NCBI RefSeq assembly: GCF_014843005.1 | Contig: NZ_JACYXM010000006.1 | Coordinates: 62,001 to 126,000, forward strand | DNA length: 64,000 nt | DNA from: Rhodanobacter sp. DHG33 | GTDB taxonomy: Bacteria > Pseudomonadota > Gammaproteobacteria > Xanthomonadales > Rhodanobacteraceae | Reading direction: 5' to 3' | In this document: piece by piece, positions 14,334-21,944 of the stretch | Layout of the letters: every line of letters starts with the position of its first letter | Numbering within the stretch: position 1 is the first letter of the stretch | The notes under the pieces: model-generated | Told to the model about the DNA's origin: nothing | Database searches by the model: none | What the model saw: the letters and a program-made list of their open reading frames with translations, nothing else | Position numbers and translations under genes: made by a program

Positions 14334-16646
14334 TTAGCGTGGCTGTTTCAGCATCATAGTGAGCCGATCAAGCTGTGTGCGGTAGCCATCCAGTACCTTG
14401 GCCGTGATCGCGGCATACCGATCCGCCTCATCCCATCGCCGCGCTTCCAATGCCTCGCGCACACCCGGCACGGTTTTCACGCCATAGCCCGTGAGCATCC
14501 CGGGCGCATAGATCATGTGCCTGAACCAGGTGCGGCCGGGCAGGCCGTCGGGGCTGGTGAGCGACTGTTCCATGTGACCCATCAGCGTGTTCATGGCGTT
14601 GCGCTGGGCGTCGGTGAGGTTGAGTCCGCTGGCGGCGTGCGCGTGATACGCGGTTTCGTATGCCAGCGCGCTCAGCTTCAGCCTCTGCGCGGCCTGATCC
14701 AGCGGCGCGAGGTTGATGGCCGGCACGTCGGAGTCGCGCGCAGGCGGTGCCACCGGGTGGCTGGGATCGTCGGCCAGCGCGTAGGCATGCGCGGCGAGCA
14801 GGCGGTGCTGTTCGTCGGTGGCCTTGCGCGTGGCGTCGACCAGTTCGTGCAGCTGCTTCACATAGCCGTCCAGCGTGTCGCTGAAGTCGCCGAAGCGCAG
14901 CGGAAGCACGCTGGCGTCGGCGGTGCGCAGCACGATGTGGCCGGCGACCTTGGATAGTGCCACGCCGTACTCGAAGGTGGGGTCGCCGAAGCGCGCGTAG
15001 TGGTCGAAGGAGTCGTAGGCCGAGTGATACACGGCTTCGTTCTCGTCTTCGCCGCCGAAGCCGAGGTCGAGCGAGGCGATGCCCAGGTGTTCGAGGAAGG
15101 CACTGTAGTCGGAGCCCGAGCCCAGCGCTTCGATCGGCAGGTCGCCGCCACTGGCCGCGGCCTTGGCGTCTTCCTTGGCGCGCTCACCCGCGCCCTTGGC
15201 CGCACCGTCCACCAGCATGCGGGCGCGCAGGCGTTGCTGCACGCTCACGTGGGTTTCCGGGTCGGTGACGCCGGCGGCGACCTGGTTCACCAGGTGCTGC
15301 AGCGAGTGGCTGCCGCCCGCGCCGAGGAAGCCGCGGCCGTTGGTGTCGGAGTTGACGTAGAGCACGGCCTTGGCCTGCAGCTCCTGCGCGTGGGTCTCGG
15401 CCCATTCGGTGGAGCCGAGCAGGCCCGGCTCCTCGCCGTCCCAGCTGGCGTAGACCAGGGTGCGCTGCGGCCGCCAGCCTTGCTTGACCAGGGTGCCGAT
15501 GGCCTTGGCCTCGGCCAGCAGTGCCACGTTGCCGGCCAGCGGATCGAAGGCGCCGAACACCCAGCCGTCGTGGTGGTTGCCGCGCACGATCCACTGGTCG
15601 GGTTCGCTGGATCCCTTGAGCGTGGCGATCACGTCGTAGACGGGCTGGCGGTCCCAGTTGGACTCGACCACCAGGTGCGCCTTCGCGGTGCCGGGGCCGA
15701 CGTGGTAGGTGAGCGGCAGCGCGCCACGCCAGTCGGCGGGCGCCACCGGGCCGCCCAGCGATTGGAGCAGCGGCGTGGCGTCGGCGTAGGAGATCGGCAG
15801 CACCGGGATCTTCATCAGCGTCTTGGCGTTTTTCAGCGCTAGGTGCTTCGCGCCGGGCACCGAGCCATAGCCGGGCGTGGTGGGGTCGCCGGGATAGACC
15901 TGCATGTCCGCCACCGAGCCACGCTGCACGCTGTCGGCGGGACGCCAGCCGCCTTCGGGGTAGGTGTCGCCGTGCCAGTAGCCGTCTTCGTGCGGGTCGG
16001 AATAGATCAGGCAGCCCACCGCGCCGTGCTCCTGTGCGAGCTTGGGCTTGAGGCCGCGCCAGCCGCCGCCGTAGCGCACGATCACGATCTTGCCTTTCAC
16101 GGCTATGCCGCGCCGGGCGAGCGCCTTGTAGTCGTCCGGCATGCCGTAGTTGACGTACACCAGCGGCGCGGTGACGTCGCCGTCGGCGCCGTAGACGTTG
16201 TACGGCGGCAGCGCGCCTTGCTGGATGGACGAGGTGGCGTCGCCGGGCAGCGGCGATTCGCTGAGCTTGGCGGTGAAGGGTTTCGGCCCCAGCAGTTCCA
16301 GCGCTTCCTTTTTCGGCGTGGGGTAGAGCACGTCGAAGGTTTCGATGTGCGCGTCCCAGCCCCACTCGCGGAACTTCGCCAGCATGAACTCGGCATTCGC
16401 CTTGTCGTGCGGCGAACCGACCTGGTTGGGCTGCGAGGACATCTGCTTCAGCCACTCGCGCTGGTCGGCCGGATCGAGCAGCGCGTCGAAGCGCTGCTCC
16501 AGGTTCTGTTCCTGCGTGGCGCCGCTGGCGGTGAAACCGAGCATGGCGTTGCCGGCCGGGTCGCTGGCGGGCGTGGCGGCTGCCGTGGCGAAGGTCGCCA
16601 CCAGGCAGGCCAGCGCGCAGGCGGGGCGGATGTTGGTGCGTGTCAT
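14334..16646 (-). CDS. Secreted M28 metallopeptidase, glutamate carboxypeptidase II-like
   Basis: A 770-residue exported zinc peptidase. Signal peptide about 1-24; PA (protease-associated) insert around 150-270; M28 catalytic core with NHHDGWVFGAFDPLAGN, WDGEEPGLLGSTEWAE and NSDTNGRGFLGAGG as metal and catalytic loops and the last ligand near EAVYHSAYDSFDHY; C-terminal helical domain like the transferrin-receptor dimerisation domain. This set matches the PSMA/N-acetylated-alpha-linked acidic dipeptidase family, which trims acidic dipeptides. A GGGGAG seven bases upstream fixes ATG 16646. It follows the chitinase gene by 42 bp on the same strand and may be co-transcribed with it. Confidence 0.9.
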   Translation of the reverse strand: MTRTNIRPACALACLVATFATAAATPASDPAGNAMLGFTASGATQEQNLEQRFDALLDPADQREWLKQMSSQPNQVGSPHDKANAEFMLAKFREWGWDAHIETFDVLYPTPKKEALELLGPKPFTAKLSESPLPGDATSSIQQGALPPYNVYGADGDVTAPLVYVNYGMPDDYKALARRGIAVKGKIVIVRYGGGWRGLKPKLAQEHGAVGCLIYSDPHEDGYWHGDTYPEGGWRPADSVQRGSVADMQVYPGDPTTPGYGSVPGAKHLALKNAKTLMKIPVLPISYADATPLLQSLGGPVAPADWRGALPLTYHVGPGTAKAHLVVESNWDRQPVYDVIATLKGSSEPDQWIVRGNHHDGWVFGAFDPLAGNVALLAEAKAIGTLVKQGWRPQRTLVYASWDGEEPGLLGSTEWAETHAQELQAKAVLYVNSDTNGRGFLGAGGSHSLQHLVNQVAAGVTDPETHVSVQQRLRARMLVDGAAKGAGERAKEDAKAAASGGDLPIEALGSGSDYSAFLEHLGIASLDLGFGGEDENEAVYHSAYDSFDHYARFGDPTFEYGVALSKVAGHIVLRTADASVLPLRFGDFSDTLDGYVKQLHELVDATRKATDEQHRLLAAHAYALADDPSHPVAPPARDSDVPAINLAPLDQAAQRLKLSALAYETAYHAHAASGLNLTDAQRNAMNTLMGHMEQSLTSPDGLPGRTWFRHMIYAPGMLTGYGVKTVPGVREALEARRWDEADRYAAITAKVLDGYRTQLDRLTMMLKQPR

Positions 16647-16688
16647 GTGGAACTCCCCTTGGCTGATGCTGTTAGGTGATGCGCGCGG

Positions 16689-17786
16689 TTACTGCAGTCC
16701 CTGCCATACCGCGTGCAGCAGTTCGTCGCTGGGGTCGCTGCTCTGTTCCCAGTACATCAGGCCGCCGAGGTGCTGCGCCTTGACGTAGGCGGCCTTGGCA
16801 GCGATGGATTGCGGGTCGTCGTAGGTGACGAAGCGGTGCGTCTGTTCGTTCCACAGGTAGGGTGCCTGGGCTTTCGCGTCCCAGTAGCGCACGTAGCCGT
16901 GGTGGCCGATGAAGTCGGCCTTGAGCTCGGGCCAGTCGTGGCCGCCCTGGTAGTGGCCGAATTTCTGGAACATGCCGTGGTGGGCCGGGTCGACTTCGGC
17001 GAACTCGCGGCCGTAGAACGCCACGCCGGGCACCAGCTTGGCGGCCGGCACGCCCGCGGCGAGGAACTGCCGCACCGCGCGCGACAGCGTGCGCGCATCG
17101 GCCGGCGCCAGCTCGGACGCGTGCAGACCGGTGTGGTTGCAGGTGGTCGGCGTCATCACGTTGCAGAAGTCGTAGGTCATCATGTTGAACCAGTCCAGCG
17201 ACGGCGCCACTGCGGCGAGGTCGATGCCGTCCACGAACGGGCCGTCGGCGGCGGCGATGGTGAGCAGGTAGTGCTTGCCGTGGTCGGCGCGGTCCAGTGC
17301 GGCGCGCAGCGCCTTCATCAGCGCGGTGAAGTGCTCGCGGTCCTGCGGGTTGGAGGCGATGCCGGATTCGTGATGGCCGGGGTATTCCCAGTCCACGTCG
17401 AGGCCGTCCGCATGTGTGTCCACCAGCAGCGCGGCGGCGCTGTCGGCGAAACGCTGGCGGCTTTCCGCCGTCATCGCCGCCTCGGAGAAGCCGCCCACGC
17501 TCCAGCCGCCCACCGACACCATCACCTTGAGGTTGGGATGCGCGGCCTTCAGCGCGATGCGCTGCTGCAGCAGGGCGCGGGCCGCGGGAGCTAGCGTCAC
17601 ACGGCCGTCGGCCGGATGCGCGAATGCGAAGATCAGGGTGTCGATGCGATCGACGTCGGCTGCGGGAATCGGATGGTGCGCGGTGTCGTAGGCGACCACG
17701 CGATAGTGTTCGCTGCCGGCATGTGCGAGCAGCGGGCAGGCGAACATCGCCAGCAAGGGGAGCAGGGAAAGGCGGCGCAACGTCAT
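16689..17786 (-). CDS. Secreted GH18 family chitinase-like glycosidase
   Basis: A 365-residue protein with signal peptide (cleavage near LLAHAGS) and a single GH18 TIM barrel. The catalytic motif DGLDVDWE is at residues 127-134, with Glu134 as the acid. Other supporting barrel strands are VMVSVGGWS, FNMMTYDF and LVPGVAFYGREF, and the C-terminal GGLMYWEQSSD. No separate chitin-binding domain is present. The likely role is chitin or related GlcNAc-polymer hydrolysis outside the cell. It leads the M28 peptidase gene; both are exported hydrolases. Confidence 0.9.
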   Translation of the reverse strand: MTLRRLSLLPLLAMFACPLLAHAGSEHYRVVAYDTAHHPIPAADVDRIDTLIFAFAHPADGRVTLAPAARALLQQRIALKAAHPNLKVMVSVGGWSVGGFSEAAMTAESRQRFADSAAALLVDTHADGLDVDWEYPGHHESGIASNPQDREHFTALMKALRAALDRADHGKHYLLTIAAADGPFVDGIDLAAVAPSLDWFNMMTYDFCNVMTPTTCNHTGLHASELAPADARTLSRAVRQFLAAGVPAAKLVPGVAFYGREFAEVDPAHHGMFQKFGHYQGGHDWPELKADFIGHHGYVRYWDAKAQAPYLWNEQTHRFVTYDDPQSIAAKAAYVKAQHLGGLMYWEQSSDPSDELLHAVWQGLQ

Positions 17787-17886
17787 CGGGAGAATTCCGC
17801 AACGGGGGAGTCCCGATCATCGCAGCGCTTCGATGGCGCCACCAGTGCGAATTACACTGCGAACCGGATTTGCCCGAGTGTCCTGC

Positions 17887-18036
17887 GTGAACCCAACCGA
17901 CAGCCCCGACGACCCGCGCCCCCAGCCGCCGCCCGAGCCCGATCCCGGCGAGTGCTGCGGCAACGGCTGCGATCCGTGCATCTACGACTTGTACAACGAT
18001 CAAGTGGCGTATTACCGGACTGCATTGGCAGCGTAG
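17887..18036 (+). CDS. Oxidoreductase-like mini-protein (Cys-rich)
   Basis: About 49 residues: a Pro-rich PPPEPDPGECCGNGC head, then DPCIYDLYNDQVAYYRTAL. The CCGNGC...C arrangement and the YDLYNDQ helix are the signature of the oxidoreductase-like domain family (PF09791), short proteins of unknown role. The frame is open from ATG 17833, but GTG 17887 gives the compact form seen in the family; neither start has a clear ribosome site. It is divergent from the chitinase gene. Confidence 0.7.
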   Translation: MNPTDSPDDPRPQPPPEPDPGECCGNGCDPCIYDLYNDQVAYYRTALAA

Positions 18037-18243
18037 CAGGCGCGGCACCCCGACGCCTGATACCGAATGGCGATCAACCACGTCAGCACCGTCATCCCCG
18101 CTTTCGTGGCAATGACGAGCAAAGGCCATGGGGCTGATGGGTCTGCGACATTTCATCCGATGGAACGCGTATCGGCATGAGGCGCCGTTGCCAATCGCGA
18201 TGACAGCCCCCAGATAGCGGTGATCGCGTTTCCGGATACCGCC

Positions 18244-19224
18244 ATGATTCCTTTTTCTGTACTCGATCTCGCGCCGATCACCGCAGGCAGCGACGCCACG
18301 CAGGCGTTCCGCAACACGCTGGACCTGGCGCAGCTCACCGAGCGGCTGGGCTACACGCGCTACTGGCTGGCCGAGCATCACAACATGCCGGGCATCGCCA
18401 GTGCGGCGACGGCGGTGCTGATCGGCCACGTGGCCGCCGGCACCTCGACCATCCGCGTGGGTGCGGGCGGCATCATGCTGCCGAACCACGCGCCGCTGCA
18501 GGTGGCCGAGGCGTTCGGCACACTGGCTGCGCTGCATCCGGGGCGCATCGACCTCGGCCTGGGGCGTGCGCCCGGCACCGACCACGCCACTGCGCGGGCG
18601 CTGCGTCGCTATTACGAAAGCGCCGACGAATTTCCGCAGGACGTGGTGGAGTTGCTTGGCTATCTCGCACCAGCCACGCCGGGGCAGACGGTGCGTGCCG
18701 TGCCCGGCGCGGGCAGCGAGGTGCCGGTGTGGATACTCGGTTCCAGCCTGTTCGGTGCGCGGCTGGCCGCGCAGCTCGGCTTGCCGTATGCGTTCGCTTC
18801 GCACTTCGCGCCCGACGCGATGGACGAGGCGCTGGCATTGTACCGGCGCGACTTCAAGCCTTCGGCGCGGCTGGCGCAGCCCCACGCCATGCTGGGCATC
18901 AACGTGGTGGTGGCCGGCAGCGATGCCGAGGCGCGTCGCCTGTTCACCACGCAGCAGCAGAGTTTCATCAATCTGCGCCGCGGCCAGCCGGGGCTGATTC
19001 CGCCGCCGATCGACGACATCGAGACGTATTGGACTGCGACGGAAAAGTTGATGGTGGAGCGGGCGCTGGCTTGTGCCGTGGTGGGCGATGCTTCCACCGT
19101 GAAGCAGGGACTCGCCGAGTTCATCGCCCGGCACAAGCCGGATGAGCTGATGATTACCAGCAACGTGTTTGATCATGCGTTGAGGCGGCGGTCGTATGAG
19201 CTGGTGGCGGCTGCGCGCGGGTAG
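18244..19224 (+). CDS. LLM-class flavin-dependent monooxygenase
   Basis: A 326-residue bacterial luciferase-like oxidoreductase. Opening [12 protein letters not shown], then [35 protein letters not shown] and [12 protein letters not shown] are the typical FMN-binding strands of the single-chain YhbW/YwcH-like group of alkanal-monooxygenase relatives. Substrate unknown. I chose ATG 18244 over GTG 18220 because the family begins with this strand. The upstream 200 bp carry only a degenerate REP-like palindrome (about 18091-18121). Stands alone. Confidence 0.85.
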   Translation: MIPFSVLDLAPITAGSDATQAFRNTLDLAQLTERLGYTRYWLAEHHNMPGIASAATAVLIGHVAAGTSTIRVGAGGIMLPNHAPLQVAEAFGTLAALHPGRIDLGLGRAPGTDHATARALRRYYESADEFPQDVVELLGYLAPATPGQTVRAVPGAGSEVPVWILGSSLFGARLAAQLGLPYAFASHFAPDAMDEALALYRRDFKPSARLAQPHAMLGINVVVAGSDAEARRLFTTQQQSFINLRRGQPGLIPPPIDDIETYWTATEKLMVERALACAVVGDASTVKQGLAEFIARHKPDELMITSNVFDHALRRRSYELVAAARG

Positions 19225-19304
19225 CTTGGCTTGGTGTCTCCGAGTGTTGATTTCCCCACTTTCGCTTGTGGGGATGGGGCAGAAGGAGGGGCTTTTGCTC
19301 TAGA

Positions 19305-19680
19305 TGCTTTCGCAAGTAACAAGGCGGTTTCGTGCCGCTGCCGCGGCCCGAGCTACTTCTCTTTTGCGTGCCCAAAAGAGAAGTAGCCAAGAGAAAAGGG
19401 CACCCCGATGCGGCGCTCTCCGGGCATCCTGCCCTGCGAGTCCGTGAGGCGGGGCCGGGCTTTTCGGCCGGGCCTCCTGCCCGGTCGAAAAGGCGAGTCC
19501 ATCCCTGGACTCGCCCGCTGCGCGGCCTGATCGTCCCCGCCTCACCGCCGCATAGGGGCCCCGAAGAGCAGCGCGCTCCCAGCGCGCAGAAGCCACGGTC
19601 AGAGCAGAATCAAACCAAGCCAAACCAGAGCCAAGCTAAAGCTGAGAGCTGAGAGCCGAGCCAAGCTAAAGCGGGGCGGG
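19305..19680 (+). repeat. Variant hairpin repeat (copy 3) with long palindromic tail
   Basis: The head (19321-19390) is a divergent copy of the dispersed repeat: GCTACTTCTCTTTT pairs with its complement around an 8-nt loop at 19352-19387. The tail differs from other copies and holds further palindromes, for example GGCCGGGC...GCCCGG near 19450-19485 and GGCGAGTCCA/TGGACTCGCC at about 19492-19518. At 19625-19675 the 13-mer GCCAAGCTAAAGC occurs twice. The 18-mer CTCCGGGCATCCTGCCCT at 19418-19435 is shared exactly with the loop insert of copy 6. Nothing coding is recognised. Confidence 0.7.
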
Positions 19681-19693
19681 GTACCCACGTTTC

Positions 19694-19789
19694 TGCTCGT
19701 CATCCCGGCGCAGGCCGGGATCCAGTAGCGACTACGCCTGTTCGAGCATCACAGCCACTGGATTCCGGCCTGCGCCGGAATGACGAGCA
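19694..19789. repeat. Inverted pair of REP-like palindromes
   Basis: A 33-nt unit at 19694-19726 (TGCTCGTCATCCCGGCG, then CAGGCCGGGATCCAGT) is repeated in inverse orientation at 19757-19789 with only two changed bases. Related single units occur at about 59161-59193 and, degenerate, at 30074-30104 and 18091-18121. The arrangement resembles BIMEs built from REP sequences. Together with copies 3 and 4 of the hairpin repeat it fills the 856-bp gap between the LLM oxidoreductase and NUDIX genes, where I find no gene. Confidence 0.8.
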
Positions 19790-19844
19790 AGACATGCAGA
19801 GCGAAGCGCCTAGGGTCTTGCCCTCAGTTCCCAGATGTTTCGTT

Positions 19845-20045
19845 TCCCTCAGTTCCCAGATACGGCGAGGTGTGGCCGCTGTGCAGGACGTGGCGCCGAA
19901 CGTAGTTCCAACGTCCTCGACACCGCCCGCTTGTAGTTCCGGCGGATTACATAAGGCCATTTCTCTGGGTTACTTCTCTTTGGGCCAGCAAAGAGAAGTA
20001 ACTCGGGCGCCGGCAGGCGACCGAAACCGCTTTGTTGCTTGCGAA
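19845..20045 (-). repeat. Dispersed hairpin repeat, copy 4
   Basis: Full-length copy in inverse orientation; hairpin 19969-20002 with the intact 14-bp stem and GGCC-containing loop. The CCCTCAGTTCCCAGAT block at its left end is present twice (about 19823 and 19847), as in copy 2. It ends about 35 bp from the NUDIX gene stop. Confidence 0.9.
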
Positions 20046-20080
20046 AGCACCCAGACGCAAAAAACCTTGCGTAACCCCAA

Positions 20081-20644
20081 TCAGCGGCCGCCATGTTCCA
20101 GCAGCCACAAACCCGCGAACAGCTTGGGGTCGATCGAATACCCCTCGGCGGCGCGCGCGAACAGCCACGCGCCAGCTTCTTTCCGCGGCACCTCGTGCAC
20201 CACGATGTTCTCGCTGGCATCGCCGCCGCCGGCGCCCACCTTCACCAGGTCGAAGGCGCGCACGTAGGCGATCATCTCCGTGCTCATGCCGGCGGAAGAA
20301 GGCCCCTGGTGCAGCAGGGCCACGCGCGAACAACGCCAGCCGGTTTCCTCTTCCAGCTCGCGTTGCGCAGCCAGCAGGATGCCTTCGTCCTCCTGGCCGG
20401 CGAGATCGCCGACCAGGCCCGCGGGCATCTCGATGGTGCGCGACTGGATCGCCACGCGGTATTGCTCCACGAACAGCACGCGGTCGTCGGGCGTCACCGC
20501 GATCACGATGGCCGCACCGCCGGGATTGTTGCGCTCGACGTATTCCCAGCGCCCGCGCTTGCGCAGGCTCAGCCAGCGGCCCTGGTACAGGGTTTCCACC
20601 GGCGCGTCGGCATCGGCGGGGCGCGAATCGGGTGGCGTCGTCAT
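20081..20644 (-). CDS. NUDIX hydrolase, ADP-ribose pyrophosphatase-like
   Basis: A 187-residue NUDIX protein. The N-terminal RWEYVERNNPGGAAIVIAV, the core PAGLVGDLAGQEDEG and the NUDIX helix AAQRELEEETGW, then GMSTEMIAYVRAFDL, are typical of ADP-sugar pyrophosphatases (NudF-like), which hydrolyse ADP-ribose to AMP and ribose phosphate. The first glycine of the canonical NUDIX box is displaced because of a short insertion before the helix; the metal-binding glutamates are kept. It starts eight bases after the polyprenyl synthase stop and is probably co-transcribed with it. Confidence 0.8.
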   Translation of the reverse strand: MTTPPDSRPADADAPVETLYQGRWLSLRKRGRWEYVERNNPGGAAIVIAVTPDDRVLFVEQYRVAIQSRTIEMPAGLVGDLAGQEDEGILLAAQRELEEETGWRCSRVALLHQGPSSAGMSTEMIAYVRAFDLVKVGAGGGDASENIVVHEVPRKEAGAWLFARAAEGYSIDPKLFAGLWLLEHGGR

Positions 20645-20652
20645 CGCGGAGA

Positions 20653-21654
20653 TCAGAACGTGCGCTGCACCGAATAGTCCGCCAGCGTGGCCAGCGCGTC
20701 GCGCCAGGGCGAGGCGGGCAGGGCGGACAGGGCTTCGTGCGCGGCGTTGGCGTGCGTCTCGGCGCGTGCGCGCGTGCGTTCCAGTGCACCGGAATCGCGG
20801 ATCGCGGCGACGATGCGGTCCAGCGAATCCAGCCCGCCGTGCTCGATCGCGTGGCGCAGCGAGGCCACCTGTTCCGGCGTGGCGCTCTGCAGCGCGTAGA
20901 TCAGCGGCAGGGTGGGTTTGCCTTCGGCGAGGTCGTCGCCGATGTTCTTGCCCAGCGTGTCGGCGTCGCTGGTGTAGTCGAGCAGGTCGTCGGCGATCTG
21001 GAAGGCGTAGCCCAGTTCCATGCCGTAGCGGCGCAGCGCGGCCACCTGGTCCGCGGGCAAGCCGCCCAGCAGGCCGCCGAGCTCGGTGGCGGCGGCGAAC
21101 AGCACGGCGGTCTTGCGCTCGATCACCGCGAGGTAGGCCGCCTCGCCCACGTCGGCGTTGCCGATGTTGAGCAGCTGCAGCACCTCGCCTTCGGCGATGG
21201 TGTTGGTGGTGTCGGCGAGGATGCGCATCACGCGCATGTCGTCCAGTTCCACCATCAGCTGGAACGAGCGCGAATAGAGGAAGTCGCCCACCAGCACGCT
21301 GGCGGCGTTGCCCCACAGCGCGTTGGCGGTCTGCCGGCCGCGGCGCAGCCCGGACTCGTCCACCACGTCGTCGTGCAGCAGGGTGGAGGTGTGGATGAAT
21401 TCGATCACCGCGGCCAGCTTCACGTGCTGGTCGCCGTGGTAGCCCGCCGCGCGTGCGGCCAGCGCATGCAGCATCGGCCGCAGCCGCTTGCCGCCGCCGG
21501 CGATGATGTGTTCGGCGATCTGGTTGATCAGCACCACGTCGGAGGCCAGCCGCGCGCGGATCAGCGCGTCGATGCGGCGCATGTCGGCGTCGGCGAGCGC
21601 GCGCACGGCGGCGAAGTCGGCAGGGCGTGGGGCTTCGGCGGGTATCGAGTTCAT
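20653..21654 (-). CDS. ispB: Octaprenyl (long-chain) diphosphate synthase
   Basis: A 333-residue trans-isoprenyl diphosphate synthase that builds the side chain of ubiquinone. The two aspartate-rich motifs are DDVVD (residues 95-99, in HTSTLLHDDVVDES) and DDLLD in FQIADDLLDYT; GGGKRLRPML precedes them and KTAVLFAAATELGG lies between. The residues before the first DDxxD are small, as in long-chain producers such as IspB rather than farnesyl synthase. Chain length itself cannot be read. Leads the NUDIX gene. Confidence 0.9.
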   Translation of the reverse strand: MNSIPAEAPRPADFAAVRALADADMRRIDALIRARLASDVVLINQIAEHIIAGGGKRLRPMLHALAARAAGYHGDQHVKLAAVIEFIHTSTLLHDDVVDESGLRRGRQTANALWGNAASVLVGDFLYSRSFQLMVELDDMRVMRILADTTNTIAEGEVLQLLNIGNADVGEAAYLAVIERKTAVLFAAATELGGLLGGLPADQVAALRRYGMELGYAFQIADDLLDYTSDADTLGKNIGDDLAEGKPTLPLIYALQSATPEQVASLRHAIEHGGLDSLDRIVAAIRDSGALERTRARAETHANAAHEALSALPASPWRDALATLADYSVQRTF

Positions 21655-21944
21655 GGGCGGCTTATCGACAGGTTGACGGATTATACGGGCTGGCCGCTGT
21701 GCCGCGCCGATCCTGTGCCTCCCCGGGGAATGCCTGGACCCTGCCGAAGGTCATGCTGGAGAGGCCGGTGCATGGGCCGTATCGTTCCGGGTTGTGGCTG
21801 GCGGCAGATGCCCTGCATCCGCCGCCGTTTGCCGCAGCGGTTCGAGTTTCCCGCAGGGCGACGGCGGCCGGCCGGTGCCCAGGGGGTTGCACCGTCGCAG
21901 GACGACTCGCCGTTCTACCCGAACCGAACACGGAGAACCCCTCG

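Noticed and set aside
9798-14334. A phage or ICE integrase, or a direct repeat of the tRNA-Arg 3' end marking an island
   Set aside because: No recombinase-like ORF is present and no copy of the T-arm/acceptor sequence was found in this interval.
16672-19176. Long minus-strand open frame covering the LLM oxidoreductase locus and the chitinase
   Set aside because: Its residues are Arg/His-rich with no domain, and it lies antisense or out of frame to two clear genes.
20081-21316. A single fused protein of polyprenyl synthase and NUDIX hydrolase
   Set aside because: The open frame of the NUDIX gene extends upstream out of frame with the synthase; each protein is complete with its own start and stop.
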